A DNA stretch of 64,000 nucleotides from Cryobacterium sp. BB307 (lineage in GTDB: Bacteria; Actinomycetota; Actinomycetes; Actinomycetales; Microbacteriaceae). The first letter of the stretch is position 1. Every line of letters begins with the position of its first letter. Both the position numbers and the translations under genes were made by a program. Positions 1-7,909 of this stretch are shown piece after piece. The notes beneath the pieces were generated by a model. The model did not search any database. It was not told the origin of the DNA and saw nothing but the letters and a program-made list of their open reading frames with translations. Location: the NCBI RefSeq assembly GCF_012274275.1, contig NZ_JAANZA010000003.1:248001-312000 (forward strand). The letters are read 5' to 3'.

Positions 1-2851
1 CGTCCAATTGCCCGGACAGGTAGGCCAGCTGGTATGCGCCGAGCTGCGGATGCGCGTCGATCTTGGTCTGGGACGTCTCCGGGCTGCCGGTCTTGAGGTC
101 GACGATCACTACACTCCCATCCGACGCCCGCTCGACCCGGTCGATGGTCCCGCTGACCAGCGCCCGGTCGATGTGCAGGGTGAAGCTCTTCTCGGCACCG
201 ACGAGCTGCTTGCCGTCGCGGTCGAAGTCGCCGAGGTACTCGGCGACGGCGGAGGCGAGGTCGCGGGCCAGGCGCTTCTGCCGCTGGGCGAGCCACGGCG
301 CCTCGAATAGCAGCTCGTTCCAGCGACTCTCGATCGCCGACCACACCGATTCAGTGGTCGAGTTGGCGGTGGTCTCCATCGCCCAGTGCACGATCGTTCC
401 CATCGCCATCGCGGTGCTCGGCTCCGAGCCGGAGATGGAGTCGATGAACCAGTCCAGCGGAGACTGCTCGAACGCCTCCAAGCGGGACGGCGACACTCGG
501 ACGTATTCGTCGTCGGCGAACAGGGCCTCGGTCGTGGACGGCTCGAGCAGACCCTGCCACTGATCTGGATGCGCGCCGGGCACACCCTCCGCCGCGAGTC
601 GCGCGAGCGCGGATGCTGCCTCGGCCTGCACCCGCGGGTCGAGCCCCGAGGTCAGCTCACGGCGAAGCCTGCCGGTCATGCCACGCAGCGTGAGCGGCGG
701 CATGGCCCGGATGTCCGCGAGCCCCGCGTCGCTCGGCGCTAGGGAGAGGAACGCGCTCGCCGACTCGTCCTCGTTCGCCACGGCCGAGAGCACGACCCTG
801 TTGCGGGCGCGGGAGACGGCGAGCGCAAACATCCGCAACTCGTCATCGAGCACGGCCCGACGCTCGTCGATGGTCACGCCGTCGAGCCCGGTGAGCGCGC
901 GAAGGAATTCCTGTTGGTGCAGCAGCGAGCCTCGGATGCGCAGGTTCGGCCATCCGCCATCCTGCAGCTCGGTGACCACGACGATCTCGAATTCGAGGCC
1001 GACAGCGCCCGACGGGGTCGTGACCAGCACCGAATCGGCGGCCGCCTGCGGGGACAGGGTGTCTTCTGGCACCTCGGCGTCGAGCACACCGTCGAGGAAG
1101 GTGGACGGGCCGAGCTCCGGATGCCGCTCGACAAACCGGCGCGCGGCGGTGAACAAGGCGAGAAGCCCGTCGAGGTTCCGGTTCGCCTCGGCTGCGATGA
1201 CCCCCGCCCCGAGCGCCTGGGCACGCCAGCCGTCGGCGAGGCCGCTGCGCTCCCAGACATGCCACAGCAGCTCTTCGATCGACGCGCCCTCCGCGGCCTG
1301 AGTGCGCACGTCGTCGAGGGTTTTCGCCATCCGCTCCGCCCGGCGCGCGATGCGGTGGTCGATGGTCGCGAATCGCCCGGGCGCCGACAGCGCCTCGATG
1401 AGCAGCTCGTCGCTCGAGCGGCGACCGTCACCGGCGAGTTCCTCCGCCCGCAGCGCCAAGCGAAGCCGGCGGAGGGTGATCCGATCGAGGCCGCCGAACG
1501 GGCCGAGCAGCAGGTCGGATGCCACCTGGGCGTCGAGCGGCGACCTGCCGATGCCGATGTCGACGACCGCGATCAGGCTGCGAGCGGTCGGGTCGTCGCG
1601 CAGCGGCGTGCCGCCTACCGCGGTGCGGGTGGGCACGCTCGCGAGCGCGAGAGCTCGCGCCAGACCGGGGACGGCCGCTCCGGATCGGGTGATGACGGCC
1701 ATGTCGCTCCACGGCGTGCCGTGCAGGAGGTGCTGCTCCCGGAGGATGCGGGCGATGGTCGCCTGTTCCCGCCCGGAGGTCGGCGCCTCGAGTTTCACGA
1801 CCGGTTCTGGCGAGTCCGCCCCGGCCGCCTGGGCCTTGCGCTGCGCGAAGCTGCCTGCACTGCCGATGCGCTCGGTGATGGCGCTCGTGAAGGATCGGAG
1901 GGCACCACCCTGGCGATGCACCGTGGACAGAGTGAGCGTGCTGAACTCGTCCACAGCGAGCAGCGGCTGCAGTCGGGCGAGAACGGTCGGGTCGCTGCCG
2001 CGGAACGCGCTGGTCGCGACATCCGGGTCTCCGAACGCGATGATGGCGATGTTGCGCGCGGCGAGCGCGGCCAGCAGGTTGATCGTCGAGCGGGTCGCCT
2101 CCTGCAGGTCGTCGACCAGCACCAGCCGCAGCCCGGATGCGAGCTCCCCCGGGTCGTCTGCCGCGAGGATCGCGCTCGCGGCGCTCGCGAGTTCGGCCGA
2201 GTCGAGCTGGTCTGGGCGCGCGCCGCCCATCACCTGGGCGTACTCGTGCATGAACTCGGCGACCGCAGCCCACTCCGGCCGCTCGAGCGCCGCCGCCATC
2301 GCGCGCAGTCGGCTCGGCGGCACGCCGTACTCGGTCGCGCGCATCATGAACTCGCGCAGCTCGGTGCGGAAGGCCCTCAGACGCCGCACCGGCTGGCCGA
2401 GGAGCTCGGGCCAATCGGGGCCGGTGCCGTCTTCCAGGTGGCCGTCGAGCAGAGTGGCGATGTCGCTGTCCTGGTCGCCACCGGTCAGCAGCCGAGGCGG
2501 TTCGAGCCCGGCTGCGCGGCGAGAGCTCGCCACGATGTCGTACGCCAGCGAGTTGACGGTGCGTGCGAGCGGACCGCGGGTCGGCACCGCGAGTCGTACT
2601 CCGAGGCGGTCGCGCAGGGCGGTCGCGGCCGTGCGGTTCGAGGCGAGCGCGAGCACCTGCGACGGGTCCCAGCCGCGGTTCAGCACGCGGTCGGCCACCA
2701 CTTCGACGAGCGTCGTGGTCTTGCCGCTGCCCGGCGCCCCGAGGATCGCGGCGGATGCGGCATCCGGCAGCCCGACCACGGCTCGCTGGCTGTCATCCAA
2801 CTCCGGCACGACGGGTCGGGAAACCGAGCGCACGAAGCCAGTGACCGTCAT
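1..2851 (-). CDS. adnA: AdnA-like UvrD-family helicase with C-terminal RecB-type nuclease (3' end off the left edge)
   Basis: About 950 codons are present and the frame is still open at base 1, so the C-terminus lies outside the window. The N-terminus carries a Walker A motif GAPGSGKTTT near residue 40 and a DExx-like VDDLQE. The C-terminal part has the RecB-family nuclease signatures GTIVHWAMET, GTIDRVE, IVDLKTG and QLGAYQ, so the nuclease looks intact. This order (SF1 motor, then PD-(D/E)XK nuclease) fits AdnA, which pairs with AdnB to resect DNA double-strand breaks in actinobacteria. The partner would be expected just beyond the left edge. Start chosen at the ATG giving MTVTGFVRS; no clear Shine-Dalgarno is visible. 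DUF3107 is divergent, as in related genomes. A generic UvrD helicase-nuclease name is equally safe. Confidence 0.85.
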   Translation of the reverse strand, partial: MTVTGFVRSVSRPVVPELDDSQRAVVGLPDAASAAILGAPGSGKTTTLVEVVADRVLNRGWDPSQVLALASNRTAATALRDRLGVRLAVPTRGPLARTVNSLAYDIVASSRRAAGLEPPRLLTGGDQDSDIATLLDGHLEDGTGPDWPELLGQPVRRLRAFRTELREFMMRATEYGVPPSRLRAMAAALERPEWAAVAEFMHEYAQVMGGARPDQLDSAELASAASAILAADDPGELASGLRLVLVDDLQEATRSTINLLAALAARNIAIIAFGDPDVATSAFRGSDPTVLARLQPLLAVDEFSTLTLSTVHRQGGALRSFTSAITERIGSAGSFAQRKAQAAGADSPEPVVKLEAPTSGREQATIARILREQHLLHGTPWSDMAVITRSGAAVPGLARALALASVPTRTAVGGTPLRDDPTARSLIAVVDIGIGRSPLDAQVASDLLLGPFGGLDRITLRRLRLALRAEELAGDGRRSSDELLIEALSAPGRFATIDHRIARRAERMAKTLDDVRTQAAEGASIEELLWHVWERSGLADGWRAQALGAGVIAAEANRNLDGLLALFTAARRFVERHPELGPSTFLDGVLDAEVPEDTLSPQAAADSVLVTTPSGAVGLEFEIVVVTELQDGGWPNLRIRGSLLHQQEFLRALTGLDGVTIDERRAVLDDELRMFALAVSRARNRVVLSAVANEDESASAFLSLAPSDAGLADIRAMPPLTLRGMTGRLRRELTSGLDPRVQAEAASALARLAAEGVPGAHPDQWQGLLEPSTTEALFADDEYVRVSPSRLEAFEQSPLDWFIDSISGSEPSTAMAMGTIVHWAMETTANSTTESVWSAIESRWNELLFEAPWLAQRQKRLARDLASAVAEYLGDFDRDGKQLVGAEKSFTLHIDRALVSGTIDRVERASDGSVVIVDLKTGSPETSQTKIDAHPQLGAYQLAYLSGQLD

Positions 2852-2932
2852 GCAGGCAACGGTAACGGACACCGGCGACACGACCGGTTCAGCCGACAAC
2901 GAACGGCGAGCCGGGCGGATGCGAATCTGTCG

Positions 2933-2938
2933 TACTCT
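2933..2938 (+). promoter_or_regulatory. -10 box of a leaderless promoter (DUF3107 gene)
   Basis: TACTCT ends 6 nt before the GTG start, with no Shine-Dalgarno in between. Spacing fits transcription starting at the start codon. No -35 box is obvious. Confidence 0.6.
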
Positions 2939-2944
2939 GGGCGA

Positions 2945-3169
2945 GTGGAGATTCGCATTGGCATCATCAACAGCGCCCGAGAGTTGAACTTCGAGTCGAA
3001 CCAGCCCGCGGCCGAGATCGAATCGATCGTGCGGACCGCGCTCGACACCGACGCCAAGTACTTCAAGCTGGCCGATGACAGGGGGCGCGAGTTCCTGATC
3101 CCGGTGGCCGGACTGGCCTACGTCGAGGTCGGTTCCGAGGCGTCACGTCGCGTCGGATTCGTCGCCTGA
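2945..3169 (+). CDS. DUF3107 family protein
   Basis: A 74-residue protein beginning VEIRIGIINSARELNFES. It matches the small actinobacterial DUF3107 family in length and sequence (a predicted short alpha/beta fold ending in GFVA). Function is unknown. It sits next to the AdnA-type gene, as the family often does; this synteny is recalled, not searched. The GTG start is set by the -10 box 6 nt upstream and by family length; the open frame upstream is only the antisense shadow of the helicase. The next gene starts one base after its stop, so the two are probably cotranscribed. Confidence 0.85.
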   Translation: MEIRIGIINSARELNFESNQPAAEIESIVRTALDTDAKYFKLADDRGREFLIPVAGLAYVEVGSEASRRVGFVA

Positions 3170-3170
3170 C

Positions 3171-3461
3171 ATGGAACTCCTGTTCGTCATGGTGATCGGG
3201 GCGTCGATCGGCGGCATCCTGCGTTACCTGCTGCCCGGACGTGACACGTACGGCATCCTGCTGCTCCCGGCGATCGGCTCGGCCGTCTCCGGCGCGGTCT
3301 GGGCGGCGCTCACCTGGGTCGGGCTGACCTTCGACGGCGGCTGGATCTGGGTGGCGAGCCTCGCGGCCGGCACCATCGCCTCTGTGCTCGTCGCGCTCTG
3401 GCTTCCGAAGGCGCGCGAGCGGGGCGACGCTGCCCTCTACGAGCGCCTCAGCCGCCCGTAA
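3171..3461 (+). CDS. Small integral membrane protein, function unknown
   Basis: 96 residues with about three hydrophobic segments (near residues 2-20, 28-48 and 58-80) and a short basic/acidic cytoplasmic tail ending in YERLSRP. It starts one base after DUF3107 and almost certainly shares its transcript. There is no recognisable enzyme motif. Glycine-rich first helix GASIGGILRYLLPG could pack tightly in the membrane. It is a conserved hypothetical in Microbacteriaceae as far as I recall; I assign no function. Confidence 0.75.
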   Translation: MELLFVMVIGASIGGILRYLLPGRDTYGILLLPAIGSAVSGAVWAALTWVGLTFDGGWIWVASLAAGTIASVLVALWLPKARERGDAALYERLSRP

Positions 3462-3483
3462 CGCTTCCCCCCAACGTATGGGG

Positions 3484-3583
3484 CTCGCGCGGGTGCACCT
3501 TCCACGCGCGCGTCAAATTCGACCAGCGCGTGGGTGTTCGACCCGCGCGTGGAATTCCGGATGCGCGGACGAACCCGCGCGAG
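3484..3583. repeat. Palindromic intergenic element, family 1 copy A
   Basis: Outer arms CTCGCGCGGGT (3484-3494) and ACCCGCGCGAG (3573-3583) are perfect inverted repeats. The inside holds GTCAAATTCGAC and two further CCCGCGCG blocks. It fills the gap between convergent genes and resembles elements at 20073, 49262 and 50630. It could act as a bidirectional terminator. Confidence 0.8.
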
Positions 3584-3587
3584 GCGC

Positions 3588-4307
3588 TCAGGCCGTGAGG
3601 CCGAGGTCATCCATCCGGCGCGTGTGATCGGCGATGAGTTCGGTGAACACCGGCTCGAGGCGCTCGTCGGTCGTCAGGGTGTTCTCCGGCAGCGCGAGGG
3701 CGGAGCGCGCGATGAGCAGCGTGTCACCCACGAGCCTGCGGCCCCACAACGCCAACCGCGACGCGAGCTTCGGATCGGTGTCGATGGCGGCCGACAGTTC
3801 GGTGGCGAGCAGCTCCTGGTCCTCCTGCCCGCCAAGGATGGTGCGCATCCGCTGCGGGTAGTCGCCGTGCAGTCCCTCGGCGAGCCGCACGAAGCAGTCG
3901 TCGAGTATGCCCGCCGAGACATATGCGGTCATGAGCATCTCGTACCAGTCGCTGCCCAGGGTGCGGTTGTGGAAGTGGTCGACGGATGTGGCGTACGGCT
4001 CCATCGCTTCGCCCGCATCGACGCCGAGTCGCTCCAGTTCGACGACGATCGCCTGCTGACGCTGCAGGATCAGCGATGTCGCCCGGCTCACCGCCTCTTT
4101 GGCCTTGGTCGTCGGCGCTGAAGCGACCGCCTTGCCGAGGGTTTGGAATACCGAGAGCTGGATATATGCCGCGTGAGCGAGGTAGCGCTCGAGCGGTGGC
4201 GTCAGTTCGCTGATGTCAACCCGGTTGACCGGAAGATCGCTGTGGCGACGGGGCCGAAGTCGCGACGTCGGTTTGCGCCTGCCAAGCCACGGGAATCGTT
4301 TCGCCAC
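3588..4307 (-). CDS. Ferritin-like fold protein (MiaE_2 type)
   Basis: About 239 residues from the GTG giving MAKRFPWLG; a further GTG at 4382 would add 25 residues but would overlap the divergent helicase start. The body is all helical with repeated Glu/His positions (VVELERLGVDAGEAMEPY, SVDHFHNR, DWYEMLM), as in ferritin-like proteins related to the tRNA hydroxylase MiaE. In Mycobacterium a similar protein is the neighbour of an RhlE-type helicase, as here. Whether it binds a di-iron centre or acts on tRNA is not shown. The N-terminal stretch is basic. Function is best left as ferritin-fold protein of unknown substrate. Confidence 0.8.
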   Translation of the reverse strand: MAKRFPWLGRRKPTSRLRPRRHSDLPVNRVDISELTPPLERYLAHAAYIQLSVFQTLGKAVASAPTTKAKEAVSRATSLILQRQQAIVVELERLGVDAGEAMEPYATSVDHFHNRTLGSDWYEMLMTAYVSAGILDDCFVRLAEGLHGDYPQRMRTILGGQEDQELLATELSAAIDTDPKLASRLALWGRRLVGDTLLIARSALALPENTLTTDERLEPVFTELIADHTRRMDDLGLTA

Positions 4308-4336
4308 TCGCCACAGCCTACCGGCAGTGTGCAGAG

Positions 4337-4370
4337 TAGACTGTCCTCCGGCCCCAATTAGGACGGGGCC
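4337..4370 (+). promoter_or_regulatory. Promoter and 5' leader hairpin of the DEAD helicase
   Basis: A -10-like TAGACT (4337-4342) is followed by GGCCCC (4350-4355) and GGGGCC (4365-4370), a 6-bp stem that would lie at the very 5' end of the mRNA, four bases before the GTG. Confidence 0.4.
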
Positions 4371-4373
4371 ATT

Positions 4374-5840
4374 GTGCCCCACGAGAAAACGGGCGCAACT
4401 TTCGACCCAGACGGGGCATATAACTTGACATTCTCAGCACTCGGCGTTGACCAGGACATGGTTGACGCCCTTGCCGCACGCGGCATCACCGAACCCTTCC
4501 CCATCCAGACGCAGACCATTCCCATGGGTCTCGGCGGTCAGGACATCATCGGGCAGGCCAAGACCGGCACCGGCAAGACCCTCGGGTTCGGCCTGCCGCT
4601 CCTGCAGGAGCTCGGCCCCGACCCGGAGCCCGGCGTGCAGGCGCTCGTCGTGGTCCCGACGCGCGAACTGTGCGTACAGGTCGCCGAAGACCTGGTCACC
4701 GCCGCATCGAATCGGCCCACCAAGGTCGTCGCGATCTACGGCGGCAAGGCCTACGAGGGCCAGATCGAGCAGCTCAAGGACGGCGCACAGGTCGTCGTCG
4801 GCACGCCGGGTCGCCTGCTCGACCTCGCCAGCCAGCGCATGCTGAGCCTGAAGAACGTCAAGGTGATGGTGCTCGACGAGGCCGACAAGATGCTCGACCT
4901 TGGCTTCCTCGGCGACATCGAGAAGCTGTTCGCGCAGACCGACCCGACCCGCCACACCATGCTGTTCTCGGCAACCATGCCCGGCCCGATCGTCGCGCTC
5001 GCGCGTCGTTTCATGAACCGGCCCATTCACATCCGTCACACCGATCCGGATGAGGGACTCACACAGGCGAACATCCGCCACATCGTCTACCGCGCGCACT
5101 CGCTGGACAAGGACGAGGTGATCGGCCGCATTCTGCAGGCCGAGGGACGCGGCAAGACCGTCGTCTTCACGCGCACCAAGCGCGCCGCCGCGAAGCTGGT
5201 CGAGGAACTCAACGACCGCGGCTTCAACGCTGCGGCGGTGCACGGCGACCTCAACCAGGAGCAGCGCGAACGGGCGATGGCCGCCTTCAAGGCCGGCAAG
5301 AAGGACATCCTGATCGCAACGGATGTCGCGGCGCGCGGCATCGACGTCGACGACGTCACGCACGTGATCAACCACACGGTTCCGGATGACCCTGACACCT
5401 ACCTGCACCGTGCCGGCCGCACCGGACGCGCGGGCAAGACCGGCATCGCCGTCACCTTCGTCGACTGGGACGACCTGCACAAGTGGTCGCTCATCAACCG
5501 CGGCCTGGACATGGGCATGCCGGAGCCGGTGGAGACCTACTCGTCGTCTCCGCACCTGTTCGAGGACCTGAACATCCCGGCCGGCTCGAAGGGCCGCCTC
5601 AAGCACACGCCGCCGGCGCGGCGCGAGGAGGGTGAGCGCCAGCCCCGCGAGCACGCGGAGGGCGGCGAGCGCCCGGCACGGTCGCGCCAGCGCAACCGCA
5701 CCCGCGGCGGACGCCCGGCCGAGCAGCAGCCCGCCGCCAAGGAGCCGGGTGCCGGAACGCATGACGGCACGACGCCAGCGCGTCGCCGTCAGCGCCGCCG
5801 CCGCCCGTCCGGCGACAAGTCCACTCCGCCGGCCGCGTAG
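4374..5840 (+). CDS. DEAD-box ATP-dependent RNA helicase (RhlE/DeaD type)
   Basis: Contains the complete DEAD-box set: Q motif (FPIQTQTIP), Walker A AKTGTGKT at 62-69, PTREL at 95-99, DEAD at 168-171, SAT at 199-201 and HRAGRTGR at 345-352. After about residue 400 comes a basic Arg-rich tail (RQRNRTRGGR, RRRQRRRR) likely to bind RNA without specificity. Such enzymes unwind RNA in ribosome assembly, decay or cold adaptation. Start is uncertain: GTG 4374 has GGGG five bases upstream; a TTG at 4425 (giving MTFSALGV) is closer to family N-termini. Divergent from the ferritin-fold gene. Confidence 0.95.
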   Translation: MPHEKTGATFDPDGAYNLTFSALGVDQDMVDALAARGITEPFPIQTQTIPMGLGGQDIIGQAKTGTGKTLGFGLPLLQELGPDPEPGVQALVVVPTRELCVQVAEDLVTAASNRPTKVVAIYGGKAYEGQIEQLKDGAQVVVGTPGRLLDLASQRMLSLKNVKVMVLDEADKMLDLGFLGDIEKLFAQTDPTRHTMLFSATMPGPIVALARRFMNRPIHIRHTDPDEGLTQANIRHIVYRAHSLDKDEVIGRILQAEGRGKTVVFTRTKRAAAKLVEELNDRGFNAAAVHGDLNQEQRERAMAAFKAGKKDILIATDVAARGIDVDDVTHVINHTVPDDPDTYLHRAGRTGRAGKTGIAVTFVDWDDLHKWSLINRGLDMGMPEPVETYSSSPHLFEDLNIPAGSKGRLKHTPPARREEGERQPREHAEGGERPARSRQRNRTRGGRPAEQQPAAKEPGAGTHDGTTPARRRQRRRRPSGDKSTPPAA

Positions 5841-5854
5841 GCGGCCGCGTCAAC

Positions 5855-5906
5855 CGCGCCAGTTCCGGACGGGCGCGCAGTTCCGGACGCGCGCGCAGTT
5901 CCGGAC
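5855..5906. repeat. Three tandem 18-bp repeats at a convergent junction
   Basis: Units of the form GCGCGCAGTTCCGGAC repeat at 5855, 5873 and 5891 with an exact 18-bp period. Degenerate relatives follow to about 5995, including CCGGAC/GTCCGG arms that could pair. The 156-bp gap between helicase and PHP gene holds no ORF. Confidence 0.7.
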
Positions 5907-5996
5907 AGGGGCGCGTGTTCGCCCAGGCGCTGCACCTCCGGACGCACGCACCCGGTGCGCCGGGCGCGGATGTCCGGTACGGGCGCGAATTACGGA

Positions 5997-6845
5997 TCAG
6001 GCGAACGGGGCCGACCCGGTGCCCTCGGCGATGATCCGCTCCAGCACCTCCGGCTCTGTGGTGTTCTCCGCGAGCCGGTTCGGCTTGCCGTCGCCGTGGT
6101 AGTCGCTTGACCCGGTCACCGCGAGCCCGAACTTCTCGGCGAAGCGCGCGAGCTTCCGCTTGCCGGACTCGGTGTTCTCCCGGTGGTGCAGCTCGAGCCC
6201 GAACAGTCCGGCGTCGACCAGCTCAGCGAGGCTGCGTTCGTCAAGGACCGACAGGGCTCCCCGCGTCCCCGGATGCGCGAGCACCGGCACCCCGCCTGCC
6301 GCGCGCACCATCCGCACCGCCTCGAGCGGGTCCGGCGCGTAGTGCGGCACCGAGTAGCCATGCCGGGGGTGCAGGATGCCTTCGAACGCGGCACTGCGAT
6401 CCAGCGCGTGCCCGCGCGCGACCAGCGCGTCGGCGATGTGCGGGCGTCCCACCGTCGCCCCGTCCGTGGTCTGGGCGACGACATCCGCCCACTCGATCGC
6501 GAAGTCGGCGGCCAGCCGGGAGACGATCGTCTCGGCGCGCTTCAGCCGCGACTCCCGGATGCGCAGCGTCTCCTCCCGCAGGTCGACGTCCTCCGGATCG
6601 ATGAGATAGCCGAGCAGGTGAATGCTCATCCAATCTCGCCGGGTGCTGAACTCCATCCCCGGGATCACGGTCAGCCCGGTGCCGGATGCCGCAGCGGCCG
6701 CTTCCTCCCACCCGGCGGTCGAATCGTGGTCGGTGATGGCGACCACGCCCAGCCCGGCGTCGATCGCGGCTCGCACCAACTCGGCAGGCGTCTCAGTGCC
6801 GTCTGAGACGTTGCTGTGAGTATGCAGATCGATCGGTTGCCGCAT
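5997..6845 (-). CDS. PHP-domain metal-dependent phosphoesterase
   Basis: 282 residues. Metal-binding PHP motifs are visible: HTHSNVSDG at residues 8-16, ITDHDS near 38, GMEFS, a conserved VGRPHIADAL, LAHPG and the final SSDYHG. The insertion after the fifth motif and the overall length match the family that includes the 3',5'-nucleoside bisphosphate phosphatase / RNase AM group, so the likely substrate is a nucleotide or short RNA end; this is inferred from family only. It is single and cytoplasmic, divergent from the endonuclease-like membrane protein. A -10 box 6 nt before the ATG suggests a leaderless mRNA. Confidence 0.9.
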   Translation of the reverse strand: MRQPIDLHTHSNVSDGTETPAELVRAAIDAGLGVVAITDHDSTAGWEEAAAAASGTGLTVIPGMEFSTRRDWMSIHLLGYLIDPEDVDLREETLRIRESRLKRAETIVSRLAADFAIEWADVVAQTTDGATVGRPHIADALVARGHALDRSAAFEGILHPRHGYSVPHYAPDPLEAVRMVRAAGGVPVLAHPGTRGALSVLDERSLAELVDAGLFGLELHHRENTESGKRKLARFAEKFGLAVTGSSDYHGDGKPNRLAENTTEPEVLERIIAEGTGSAPFA

Positions 6846-6851
6846 TCAGCA

Positions 6852-6877
6852 ACTCTACGTCGCCGTACCGGTACTCT
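6852..6877. promoter_or_regulatory. Back-to-back leaderless promoters (PHP gene and EEP gene)
   Basis: Minus-strand TAGAGT (6857-6852) ends 6 nt before the PHP ATG. Plus-strand TACTCT (6872-6877) ends 9 nt before the ATG at 6887. The whole divergent gap is 41 bp. Confidence 0.6.
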
Positions 6878-6886
6878 CATGAGGCC

Positions 6887-7906
6887 ATGATTCGCCGTGT
6901 TCTCGCCGCCGTTGTGCTCGCAGTGGTCGGCCTGGTGCTGCTCGGTTTCGCGTGGCCACAGCTGTTCGGCCTGCAGGATGCGCCGTTCTTCGCCCAGGTC
7001 GTCTCGCTGCGCGCGCTGGCTGGGCTGTGCGCTGTTCTCGGTCTGGCGGTGCTGCTCCTGGTCGCGCTCCTCGTGCCCGCCGCCCGCCGGTTCTGCATGG
7101 CCTTGTCGGCGCTGCTCGCCCTCTTCATCGGCATCTCGGCGGCGGTGCTCGGCACCCGCGGCTTCGGCGACACCGCCTTCGAGGAGAAGCAGCCCGGCGA
7201 CGTCACCGTGCTCGCCTGGAACACCCTCGGCGACGCCCCCGGCGCCGAGGAGATCGCACGAGTCGCGCTGGAAACCGGCGCCGACATCGTCTCACTGCCG
7301 GAAACCACCGCGCAGACCGCGGTCGCGGTCGCCGAACTCATGCGCGACAGCGGCAGGCCGATGTGGGTGCACTCGCTCGCCTACGACCTCATCTCGAAGG
7401 CCCGGTCGACGTCGCTGTTGACCAGCGTGGAGCTGGGCCAATACACGTCCGATCCGCATGCGCGCACGACGAGCGTGCTGCCGACCCTGGTTGCAACCCC
7501 GCTGAACGGCGACGGCCCGACGATCGTCGCGGTGCACGCCGTGTCCCCCACCACCATCCAGTTGCAGAACTGGCGCGAAGACCTGCAGTTGATCGCCGAC
7601 CTCTGCAACGGCAGCAACGTCATCATGGCGGGCGACTTCAACGCGACCCTGGACCACTTCAGCAACTATGGGCATCCGGATGGCGGCGACCTCGGCGCGT
7701 GCTACAACGGCGCCGACGCCACCGGCAACGCCGCCGTCGGAACCTGGCCGACCACGCTTCCCGCGCTGGTCGGCGCGCCCATCGACCACGTGATGGCCAC
7801 CGACAATTGGCGGGCGACCGGCGGTGCCGTGATCCAAACGGTCGACAATGCCGGCAGCGACCACCGCCCCATCGTGGTGCAGCTCAGTCGCACTGAGGGA
7901 GAATAG
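6887..7906 (+). CDS. Membrane-anchored endonuclease/exonuclease/phosphatase family protein
   Basis: 339 residues. Three hydrophobic segments fill roughly residues 3-95, followed by an extracytoplasmic EEP catalytic domain with LAWNTLGD, SLPETTAQT (metal-binding Glu), AVHAVSPT, GDFNATLDH and the C-terminal GSDHRPIVV. The Asp-His pair and Asn needed for metal-dependent phosphodiester cleavage are present. Substrate cannot be told: family members cut DNA, sphingomyelin or inositol phosphates. Three bases separate it from the aminopeptidase gene, so the two are likely cotranscribed. Confidence 0.9.
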   Translation: MIRRVLAAVVLAVVGLVLLGFAWPQLFGLQDAPFFAQVVSLRALAGLCAVLGLAVLLLVALLVPAARRFCMALSALLALFIGISAAVLGTRGFGDTAFEEKQPGDVTVLAWNTLGDAPGAEEIARVALETGADIVSLPETTAQTAVAVAELMRDSGRPMWVHSLAYDLISKARSTSLLTSVELGQYTSDPHARTTSVLPTLVATPLNGDGPTIVAVHAVSPTTIQLQNWREDLQLIADLCNGSNVIMAGDFNATLDHFSNYGHPDGGDLGACYNGADATGNAAVGTWPTTLPALVGAPIDHVMATDNWRATGGAVIQTVDNAGSDHRPIVVQLSRTEGE

Positions 7907-7909
7907 AGC

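Noticed and set aside
914-2944. Very long plus-strand open frames opposite the helicase-nuclease
   Set aside because: They are antisense to a gene with clear helicase and nuclease motifs and have Arg/Gly-rich, unconserved translations; high GC makes long shadow frames common. Only the last 74 codons (from 2945) are real.
5855-5995. CRISPR-like array
   Set aside because: Units are directly adjacent at an 18-bp period with no unique spacers and there are no cas genes.
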